DNA of 64,000 bases, taken from contig OZ245814.1 of NCBI GenBank assembly GCA_965228415.1, positions 8,618,001 through 8,682,000 of the forward strand, given 5' to 3'. This stretch comes from Agaribacillus sp965228415. GTDB taxonomy: Bacteria; Bacteroidota; Bacteroidia; Cytophagales; Cyclobacteriaceae. The number at the start of each line of letters is the position of its first letter. The first letter of the stretch is position 1. Below the pieces are notes generated by a model. The model had not been told where the DNA came from. It saw only the letters and a program-made list of their open reading frames with translations, and did no database searches. A program made the position numbers and the translations under genes. This document shows positions 1 to 7,372 of the stretch, in pieces.

Positions 1-927
1 TGGATTGATGCCATCGTAAAACAACCCGTCCTCATTTCTGCCCACTTCGAGTATCCGGTCCAGCATATCGTGCAGGGGCTGTTGGTAGGCGCTCTTTTTA
101 TCGGGTTTGGCGTAATTGACGGTAACGTATAACTCACAGAGTCCTGAAACAAGTTCACAGCCATGGTCGCGGAGCCGGAGGTACTCCAGTTCCCCGGTAG
201 GGTGATGGCCTTCCAACAGGTAGTGATCTCCGATTTTTAAGGCCCAGTCCAGGAATTTTTCTTCACCTGTCATCCAGTAAATTCTGGACAAAACCTGTAA
301 CAATTCCCCGTTTACCTCCTCTTTTGAAGCCTTCCCGAAGCCTTTCTGATTTACCTCACTCGCCACACCCACCTCGGCGCTTAAATCATGCAGCATCTCA
401 ATCATGCGGTCAGACCACGGGCTTTGGCCAAGCCATTCGGTGAGTGGCAATAACCCGTCTTTAACATATTCCGAGGTGCCGAATATAATCGGCCCCATTT
501 TAATGTCATCGTTAAGAAATCCTTTTTTGGAAAAGGAATAGGTATCGGGCAATGACCTGACCCTGGAGGTAATGCTTTTTTCGGTGTTGAGCATTTCAAT
601 CATTTTTCCATCAAACAGATCCTGGTCCACAAAAAAAGTAGTGAGCACCATAAATGGATAATTATCGGCGGCGGCATCTTTTGCATTCCAAAAATCCTTG
701 CTTTGATCAATATTTCTCGGGATTAGACCTGATACCGGATCGCTATGTCCGAGCCACGCATTGACATAATTTTCGCACCGGATAAACCCACTGTTGGCTA
801 GTTCAGCATTTTTCAGAGCGGCTGCAAACAGGCGTTCATCCTCGCTTGAAATTTGAAAGCTGGCGTCCTGATCACGGCAAGACATTATAAAGATGACGCC
901 CAAAACAATGAAAGCATTTCGTATCAT
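1..927 (-). CDS. Lipoprotein of unknown function, 3' end cut by the window edge
   Basis: An uninterrupted minus-strand frame runs from an ATG at 925-927 to the window edge (309 codons, no stop), so the C-terminus is missing. The N-terminus MIRNAFIVLGVIFIMSC is a short lipoprotein signal with the lipidated cysteine at residue 17. The rest is soluble and helix-rich, with Trp/Tyr-containing stretches such as ALKIGDHYLLEGHHPTGE and LRLRDHGCEL that resemble alpha/alpha-toroid glycoside hydrolase or lyase folds. I cannot name a family. It is divergent from the aldose epimerase gene of the arabinose block, so a role in sugar processing at the cell surface is possible but is only inference. The frame is certain; the function is not. 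Confidence 0.8.
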   Translation of the reverse strand, partial: MIRNAFIVLGVIFIMSCRDQDASFQISSEDERLFAAALKNAELANSGFIRCENYVNAWLGHSDPVSGLIPRNIDQSKDFWNAKDAAADNYPFMVLTTFFVDQDLFDGKMIEMLNTEKSITSRVRSLPDTYSFSKKGFLNDDIKMGPIIFGTSEYVKDGLLPLTEWLGQSPWSDRMIEMLHDLSAEVGVASEVNQKGFGKASKEEVNGELLQVLSRIYWMTGEEKFLDWALKIGDHYLLEGHHPTGELEYLRLRDHGCELVSGLCELYVTVNYAKPDKKSAYQQPLHDMLDRILEVGRNEDGLFYDGINP

Positions 928-1162
928 AATTAAAAAATATTATCGTTAGTCAAAGCCATTTTTATTGGCAAGGGAGGTACTTGGTAGCATTTAGTTGCAT
1001 GTATAGATTCCTTGATTCCCACCCCGAAAGTAATCAATTTAATGTTTACTATGGCAAAGTTCCTGATTGTAAAATGAATTGGAAATGATTACTGCCGGTT
1101 TTGATTTTATGTTATTGCCATTTTTTTGTGTAGATTTTGAACTTAAAGAAATTTACAAACCT

Positions 1163-2314
1163 ATGAAGAGACTTAAACTAAATATTTTTTTACCCTTGAT
1201 CCCGTTAATTTTTGCCTTCTGCTCTACGCCAAACAAACAGGAATCCACCAGTGCTATATCGGTTAAGGAAGCGCCGTTTGGCGAGGTAGACGGGCAGCAG
1301 GTGATGCTTTACACCATTTCCAATCAGCGGGGAATGACTGTTAAAATCACCAATTATGGCGGTATCATCACTTCTTTAACAGTGCCGGATCAGACAGGGA
1401 AAGCCGGTGATGTGGTGCTTGGATATGATAACCTGCAGGATTACCTGGAAAAAAGCCCCTACTTCGGTTCGGTCATAGGTCGCTATGCCAATCGCATAGC
1501 CGCGGGACAGTTTAACCTGAATGGAGAAACTTATACGCTGGCAAAAAATAATATCGGGAACCACCTTCATGGGGGGCTGGTAGGCTTCGACAAGGTGATA
1601 TGGGACGCTAACCTGGTCAAAGAGGAGAAGGTTGTAAAACTTGTATTAACCCACCGAAGCGCAGATGGGGACGAGGGATACCCGGGAAATTTGGAAGTTG
1701 AAATGATCTATGCAATTGATGAGACCAATCGGATCAAAATTGATTATCGCGCTACTACTGACAAGCCCACGATTGTTAATCTTACCCACCATTCTTATTT
1801 CAATTTAACGGGAGATCCCACACAAACAATTCTGGGGCATAAATTGAAAATTGTATCCCGCTACTTTTTACCCGTAGATAGCACACTGATCCCTACCGGT
1901 GAGTTTCGGGAAGTGGCGGGTACCGCTTTTGATTTTAATACGTTCAGGCCTATTGGCGACAGCATTGAAGTGGCGGATACCCAGATGAAGTATGGTGGTG
2001 GATATGATCATTGTTGGGTTTTTAACGAAAATTCCGGCCAGCTGCAAAATGTGGCTTCCTTATTTGAGCCTTCGAGTGGCAGGTTGATGGAGGTCATTAC
2101 CACGGAGCCGGGGATGCAGTTTTATAGTGGAAACTTTTTGGACGGATCCCTTACAGGAAAAGGAGGTGTGTCTTACCAATATCGTTCTGCTGTTTGCATG
2201 GAAACCCAGCATTTCCCCGATTCTCCCAACAAGCCGGATTTTCCGACTGTGGTATTGAATCCGGGTGAAGAATATACTTCCTCTACGATTTACCGTTTTT
2301 CCGTGGGAAAATGA
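1163..2314 (+). CDS. galM: Aldose 1-epimerase (mutarotase), exported lipoprotein form
   Basis: GalM-family mutarotase, which interconverts alpha and beta anomers of aldoses. Family marks are visible: GNHLHGG with the substrate histidine, THHSYFNLTG with the catalytic histidine, and GMQFYSGNF near the C-terminus. The frame is open upstream to 1079, but I chose the ATG at 1163. It gives a clean lipoprotein signal (MKRLKLNIFLPLIPLIFAFC), whereas the upstream extension has no signal-like character. It heads a rightward series with a carbohydrate-binding-like gene 56 bp downstream and araBDA after that, so it probably prepares L-arabinose or a related sugar in the periplasm or at the outer membrane. 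Mature length fits the family. Confidence 0.9.
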   Translation: MKRLKLNIFLPLIPLIFAFCSTPNKQESTSAISVKEAPFGEVDGQQVMLYTISNQRGMTVKITNYGGIITSLTVPDQTGKAGDVVLGYDNLQDYLEKSPYFGSVIGRYANRIAAGQFNLNGETYTLAKNNIGNHLHGGLVGFDKVIWDANLVKEEKVVKLVLTHRSADGDEGYPGNLEVEMIYAIDETNRIKIDYRATTDKPTIVNLTHHSYFNLTGDPTQTILGHKLKIVSRYFLPVDSTLIPTGEFREVAGTAFDFNTFRPIGDSIEVADTQMKYGGGYDHCWVFNENSGQLQNVASLFEPSSGRLMEVITTEPGMQFYSGNFLDGSLTGKGGVSYQYRSAVCMETQHFPDSPNKPDFPTVVLNPGEEYTSSTIYRFSVGK

Positions 2315-2370
2315 GGCGCCGATTGAAATTTTACACATAAACAAGTTATCCGAAGTATATTTTACAAGTT

Positions 2371-3144
2371 ATGGAAACAATAAAAATAGCAGGCATTGGT
2401 GTTGCAGTATTGCTAATCATAGCAATGAACTGGCGTGATGGAAATCAATTTAAACATGAGCATTTTGCCTCTTCCCGGTTAAGTAGCCAACCCAATTGTC
2501 AAACGCTTTCCGGACAGATACAGGAGGTACGTGTCTTTGAAGAGAAAGATGGTATACTGGCGGTAGAGGCTGAACACTTTTCAAGCCAGCAGCAAACGGC
2601 CATCAGAAAATGGGCATTGGTTAATGGGAACAGTAAAGCGTTACCCACACCCGACCCGGATCCCGCGCACCTGGAGGACGCAAGCGGAGGCGCTTATCTT
2701 GAATTATTACCGGATTCAAGGGTTACACACGATGATCCACTCATTCCCGGGACCAATTTCTCAAATGAACCGGGGAAAATCGGAATTCTGAACTATAAAG
2801 TTTATATACATCAGCCTGGAAAGTACTTCGTCTGGGTACGAGGGTTTTCAACGGGAACAGAGGACAATGGTCTGCATGTGGGACTGGATGGTGTCTGGGT
2901 GGAAAGCGGGCAAAGAATGCAGTGGTGTGAAGGAAAAAATGAATGGACCTGGGAAAGCAAACAGCGAACACAGGAAAATCACTGCGGTGAGGCCGGCAAA
3001 ATATTTCTTGACATCAAAAAGCCTGGCCATCATACAGTTTCATTTTCGATGAGAGAAGATGGCTTTGAGTTTGATAAATGGGTGTTATCAAGCGAATACC
3101 AAAAGCCATCGGGACAAGGGCCGCAGGAACACGTTATGAAATGA
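2371..3144 (+). CDS. Secreted carbohydrate-binding-like protein
   Basis: A 257-residue protein with an N-terminal hydrophobic segment (residues about 6-20) that could be a signal peptide or anchor. The body reads as one beta-sandwich module: VEAEHFSSQQ near residue 65, GKYFVWVRGFSTGTEDNGLH near 150, and a closing HTVSFSMREDGFEFDKWVL. This pattern (Glu-Ala-Glu start, Trp/Tyr-rich middle, ExGFexDk end) is typical of CBM-like domains at the end of GH115 and related enzymes. No catalytic domain is attached. It lies between galM and araB, so binding of an arabinose-containing glycan is a reasonable guess. Family membership is my recognition from the pattern and could be wrong. Confidence 0.7.
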   Translation: METIKIAGIGVAVLLIIAMNWRDGNQFKHEHFASSRLSSQPNCQTLSGQIQEVRVFEEKDGILAVEAEHFSSQQQTAIRKWALVNGNSKALPTPDPDPAHLEDASGGAYLELLPDSRVTHDDPLIPGTNFSNEPGKIGILNYKVYIHQPGKYFVWVRGFSTGTEDNGLHVGLDGVWVESGQRMQWCEGKNEWTWESKQRTQENHCGEAGKIFLDIKKPGHHTVSFSMREDGFEFDKWVLSSEYQKPSGQGPQEHVMK

Positions 3145-3302
3145 TCATAAAAAGTTGTTTCAAATGATTTCATCACCGTGCGTGATACAGCAGGATGGAC
3201 GGCGTATGGACAACCATTATTTTCGTAACTTATGTATTTGAACCAGGTGTAATTTTAAGCGTTATTTGACTGCGTTGAGTCGCTAAAAGGACTATCGGGC
3301 AA

Positions 3303-3332
3303 TTGCATTTAATTGGTGAAATAATAACTTTG
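3303..3332 (+). promoter_or_regulatory. Candidate Bacteroidota-type promoter for araBDA
   Basis: TTG at 3303-3305 is followed after 19 bases by TAACTTTG at 3325-3332, matching the known Bacteroidota sigma pattern TTG ... TAnnTTTG. The box ends only five bases before the araB ATG at 3338, so if used it would give an mRNA with almost no leader. Motif match only. Confidence 0.35.
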
Positions 3333-3337
3333 ATCCT

Positions 3338-5038
3338 ATGAAAAATCTGGTGATTGGCGTTGATTTTGGTACGGACTCGGTTCGTGTGATGGTGGTTAAT
3401 GCCGGAAATGGCAAGGAACTGGCTACTGCTGTTTCCGATTACAACCGTTGGGCTGCGGGTGCTTTTTGTGACCCTGTAAAAAATCAATTCAGACAACACC
3501 CCTTAGATTATATTGAAGGTTTGGAAAAGGCGGTCAAAGCGGCTTTGAACAAGCTTGATCCCGAAGATGTGGACAATATTGCTGGCCTTTCCGTAGATAC
3601 TACAGGCTCAACGCCAGTAGCGGTTAACAAAGAAGGTATTCCCCTGGCCTTGTTACCCGGCTTTGAAGAAAATCCCAACGCTATGTTTGTTTTATGGAAG
3701 GACCACACAGCCGTAAAAGAGGCGGAGGAAATCAACCGGTTGGCGCGTGTTTGGAATACCGATTATACAAAATTTGTAGGAGGTATCTATTCTTCCGAAT
3801 GGTTTTGGGCTAAGATTTTACATGTTTTACGGGTTGATCCAGCGGTGAGGGAAAATGCCTATAGCTGGGTGGAGCATTGTGACTGGATCCCTTATTTGCT
3901 GACCGGGCAAACCGAGGTAAGTAAGTTGAAAAGAAGCAGATGTGCGGCAGGGCACAAAGCCATGTGGCATGCTGAATTCGACGGTTTGCCGGCGGAAGAC
4001 TTTTTACATGCCCTGGATCCGCTGCTGGACGGACTGCGATTGAGGTTATACGACGAAACTTATACCAGCGACCAGGCGGCGGGTACCATATCCCGGGAAT
4101 GGGCTTCAAAATTGGGCCTTCCCCCCGACGTAGTCATCGGGATAGGGGCATTTGATGCGCATATGGGGGCTGTAGGCGGACAAATTGAGAATTATCACCT
4201 TAGCAAGGTAATGGGCACCTCCACATGTGATATGCTTATTGCCCCCAGCGAAGAGATCGGTGATAAGCTTATCCGTGGCATATGTGGTCAGGTAGATGGC
4301 TCGATTATTCCAGGTACACTGGGCATGGAAGCGGGACAATCGGCTTTTGGCGATATTTATGCCTGGTTTGCCAGACTACTGGGCTGGCCGCTTGACCATG
4401 TCGTAAATGAGATAGACTGGCTGGATCCGGCGCAAAAACAGCAGTTACTTCGTGACGCTATGAACCAAATGATCCCGGTATTGTCCCGGGAGGCGACTAA
4501 ATTACCTGTGCAAACCTCGGGACCGGTGGCCGTAGATTGGTTGAATGGGCGAAGAACTCCTGATGCGGATCAGCGTCTTAAAGGGGCGCTCATAGGGCTT
4601 AACCTTGGAACTGATGCCGTGGCTATATTCAGGGCATTGGTGGAAGCAACCTGTTTTGGTGCCAAAGAAATTGTCGAACGGTTTGTGATGGAAGGAGTCC
4701 CTATCGAAGGAATCATTGCCCTGGGCGGCGTGGCCAAAAAGTCTTCTTTTATCATGCAAACCATGGCGGATGTACTCAATAAGCCCATCAAGGTCGCCAG
4801 GTCAGAGCAGACCTGTGCGCTTGGTGCTGCCATGTTTGCCGCTACCATCGCCGGTATACACCCTGATGTTGAAGTCGCCAAAGAGCAAATGGGTGCGGGG
4901 TTTGAACAAACCTATCAGCCACAATCCGAAAATGTGGAAAAGTACAATACCTTGTATCAGCGATATAAAACACTGGGGAAATTTATTGAAAACGAAAACC
5001 GAAACACAGCCACCTATCCTGTAACTGCCGATGAGTAA
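3338..5038 (+). CDS. araB: Ribulokinase
   Basis: FGGY-family sugar kinase that phosphorylates L-ribulose to L-ribulose 5-phosphate, the second step of the isomerase route for L-arabinose. The N-terminus shows the ATP-binding fold start VIGVDFGTDSVR (residues about 5-16), and GGQIENYHLSKVMGTSTCDM and IIALGGVAKKS (near 460) match the second half of AraB. The length of 566 residues is normal. It shares a reading-frame overlap with araD (stop TAA at 5036-5038, araD ATG at 5031), so translation is probably coupled. With araD and araA it makes a complete L-arabinose to D-xylulose 5-phosphate pathway. Confidence 0.97.
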   Translation: MKNLVIGVDFGTDSVRVMVVNAGNGKELATAVSDYNRWAAGAFCDPVKNQFRQHPLDYIEGLEKAVKAALNKLDPEDVDNIAGLSVDTTGSTPVAVNKEGIPLALLPGFEENPNAMFVLWKDHTAVKEAEEINRLARVWNTDYTKFVGGIYSSEWFWAKILHVLRVDPAVRENAYSWVEHCDWIPYLLTGQTEVSKLKRSRCAAGHKAMWHAEFDGLPAEDFLHALDPLLDGLRLRLYDETYTSDQAAGTISREWASKLGLPPDVVIGIGAFDAHMGAVGGQIENYHLSKVMGTSTCDMLIAPSEEIGDKLIRGICGQVDGSIIPGTLGMEAGQSAFGDIYAWFARLLGWPLDHVVNEIDWLDPAQKQQLLRDAMNQMIPVLSREATKLPVQTSGPVAVDWLNGRRTPDADQRLKGALIGLNLGTDAVAIFRALVEATCFGAKEIVERFVMEGVPIEGIIALGGVAKKSSFIMQTMADVLNKPIKVARSEQTCALGAAMFAATIAGIHPDVEVAKEQMGAGFEQTYQPQSENVEKYNTLYQRYKTLGKFIENENRNTATYPVTADE

Positions 5039-5732
5039 CTATAAGTCACTAAAACAAGAGGCCTATGAGTGCAATATGCAATTGCCGGAATTGGGGCTGG
5101 TTATTTTTACATTTGGTAATGCCAGTGTGGTGGACCGCCAAAGACAGGTATTTGCTATTAAGCCAAGTGGTGTTCCCTATGGAGCATTGAATGCTGAGGA
5201 TATGGTCGTGGTCGATTTTGAAAATAAGGTAGTAGAAGGCAAATTAAGACCTTCCTCCGACACAAAGACACACGCAGTATTATATAGCCGGTGGGATGCT
5301 ATAGGTGGCATCGTCCATGCCCATTCCACCTATGCCACTGCCTGGGCCCAGGCACAATGCGACATTCCCATTCTGGGCACCACACATGCCGACCACCTTG
5401 CCTTTGATATTCCCTGCGCGCCGGTGATGGATGATCAATTGATTAAGGACGATTATGAGGTGGGTACCGGTTATCAGATTATTAACGCTCTCAAAGATAA
5501 AAACCTTTCTTATCGTGAGGTCGAGATGATTTTAGTAGGTGGCCATGCTCCTTTTACATGGGGAAAAACCGGTGAAAAGGCAGTGTATAACAGTGCCGTT
5601 TTAGAGGAAATCGCTAAAATGGCGGCTATCACCAAAGGGATCAATGAAGAGGCACCGCGATTGAAAGAAAGCCTTGTCAAAAAACATTTTCAAAGAAAGC
5701 ATGGGGATGGCGCTTACTATGGCCAAAAGTAA
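5031..5732 (+). CDS. araD: L-ribulose-5-phosphate 4-epimerase
   Basis: Class II aldolase-fold epimerase that turns L-ribulose 5-phosphate into D-xylulose 5-phosphate, feeding the pentose phosphate pathway. The zinc ligands are visible as His96 and His98 in IVHAHSTYATAWAQ, with a third histidine near residue 172 in VGGHAPFTWG. FGNASVVD and KPSGVPYG are the phosphate-loop motifs of the family. The length of 233 residues is typical. It starts inside the last codons of araB (8-bp overlap), and araA follows after 55 bp. Confidence 0.97.
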   Translation: MSNYKSLKQEAYECNMQLPELGLVIFTFGNASVVDRQRQVFAIKPSGVPYGALNAEDMVVVDFENKVVEGKLRPSSDTKTHAVLYSRWDAIGGIVHAHSTYATAWAQAQCDIPILGTTHADHLAFDIPCAPVMDDQLIKDDYEVGTGYQIINALKDKNLSYREVEMILVGGHAPFTWGKTGEKAVYNSAVLEEIAKMAAITKGINEEAPRLKESLVKKHFQRKHGDGAYYGQK

Positions 5733-5787
5733 ATTGACCCCTGAATTTTGAAAGGGCCCATCAAATCTTTTGAACTAAAAAAGAACT

Positions 5788-7278
5788 ATGATTGATTTAA
5801 AAAGCTTTGAAGTTTGGTTTATCACAGGCAGTCAGCACCTGTATGGCGAAGACACACTGGCGCAGGTGGCGAAACACGCCGAAAAAGTAGCCGGCTCGTT
5901 GAATGATAACCGGAAGATTCCCATACAGATAGTATTCAAACCGGTCCTGACCACACGAGAAGCGATTTATCATATTTGCCTCGAAGCCAATGCCAGTAAG
6001 GCCTGCATAGGAATGATAGCATGGATGCACACATTCTCCCCGGCGAAAATGTGGATCTCAGGGCTTAAAGTACTGCAAAAACCACTATTGCATTTGCACA
6101 CGCAATTTAACCGTGATATCCCATGGTCTGCTATTAACATGGATTACATGAATCTTCACCAATCTGCCCACGGTGGCCGTGAGTTTGGGTATATGATGTC
6201 AAGAATGAAAATTAAAAGAAAAGTTGTGGTAGGGCATTGGCAAGATCCGGAGGTAACCGATAAAGTGGCGATCTGGGCACGGGCGGCATGTGGATGGCAT
6301 GACTGGCAAGGTGCTAAATTTGCCAGAATAGGTGATAACATGCGCCAGGTAGCGGTGACCGATGGTGACAAAGTAGAAGCTGAGATCAAATTTGGCTATG
6401 CAGTAAATGGTTATGGAGTAGGGGATTTGGTAGATATGGTCAACGATGTGGATGAAAATGCTATCGACCAGCTGGTGAAAGAATACGAGGAGTTGTACAC
6501 CATGGCATCATCCATTGCCGCTCAGGGGCCACGGCATCAGGCCTTGAGGGATTGTGCCAGGATCGAGCTGGGCTTACGTATATTTTTGGAAGACGGTGAA
6601 TTTAAAGGATTTACGGATACTTTTGAAAATTTACATGGTCTGAAACAATTGCCCGGCTTGCCGGTACAGCGACTGATGGCCGAAGGGTATGGTTTCGGCG
6701 CAGAAGGCGACTGGAAAACAGCTGCCCTGGTGCGAGCGATGAAGGTGATGGGCCATGGCTTGCCAGGGGGAAATTCGTTCATGGAAGATTATACTTATCA
6801 CTTTGATCCGGAGAACATGCATGTACTGGGTTCGCATATGTTGGAAATCTGCGCTTCCATTGCCAGGGGAAAGCCCTCGTGTGAAATACACCCCCTGGGA
6901 ATTGGGGGAAAGGAAGATCCGGTGAGACTGGTATTTGATGTGGAAGCAGGCCCTGCTTTAAATGCTTCTGTGATAGACCTGGGCAACAGGTTTAGGTTGC
7001 TGGTTAACGAGGTGGTAGCCATTTCTCCGGAAAAGGATTTGCCCGAACTGCCGGTGGCGAGGGTGATATGGAAACCACTTCCGGATTTAAAATCAGCTGC
7101 TACCGCCTGGATTTTAGCCGGAGGAGCACACCATACCTGCTATAGCCAGAATCTCGCCGCTGAATATCTTGAAGATTTTTCTGATATGGCCGGAATTGAA
7201 TTTGTGAAAATAGATGGTAATACCGATTTATATCATTTCAAAAATGAGCTCAGATGGAATGACAGTGCCTATCATTAG
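5788..7278 (+). CDS. araA: L-arabinose isomerase
   Basis: Cytosolic, metal-dependent isomerase that converts L-arabinose to L-ribulose. The opening EVWFITGSQHLYGEDTL is highly characteristic of AraA, as are MWISGLKVLQKPLLHLHTQ and GHGLPGGNSFMEDYTYHF. The 496-residue length is the family norm. It is the last gene of the arabinose block. The strand switches just after it, with a TonB-dependent receptor gene ending 94 bp beyond on the opposite strand. No dedicated arabinose transporter or AraR-type regulator is present nearby. Confidence 0.98.
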   Translation: MIDLKSFEVWFITGSQHLYGEDTLAQVAKHAEKVAGSLNDNRKIPIQIVFKPVLTTREAIYHICLEANASKACIGMIAWMHTFSPAKMWISGLKVLQKPLLHLHTQFNRDIPWSAINMDYMNLHQSAHGGREFGYMMSRMKIKRKVVVGHWQDPEVTDKVAIWARAACGWHDWQGAKFARIGDNMRQVAVTDGDKVEAEIKFGYAVNGYGVGDLVDMVNDVDENAIDQLVKEYEELYTMASSIAAQGPRHQALRDCARIELGLRIFLEDGEFKGFTDTFENLHGLKQLPGLPVQRLMAEGYGFGAEGDWKTAALVRAMKVMGHGLPGGNSFMEDYTYHFDPENMHVLGSHMLEICASIARGKPSCEIHPLGIGGKEDPVRLVFDVEAGPALNASVIDLGNRFRLLVNEVVAISPEKDLPELPVARVIWKPLPDLKSAATAWILAGGAHHTCYSQNLAAEYLEDFSDMAGIEFVKIDGNTDLYHFKNELRWNDSAYH

Positions 7279-7334
7279 GCTGAGGCGATCTTTGTCGACC
7301 ACCCCAACCTTTTGATTGAAGCCTTCCTATCGTT

Positions 7335-7349
7335 GCCATGGAAAACTTC
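7335..7349. terminator. Weak hairpin between convergent genes
   Basis: ATGGAA and TTCCAT flank a three-base loop in the 94-bp space between the ends of araA and the TonB-dependent receptor gene. It could end transcription from both sides, but the stem is only 6 bp and there is no clear T-tract. Confidence 0.25.
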
Positions 7350-7372
7350 CATACCTGTTTTATCTAATACAC

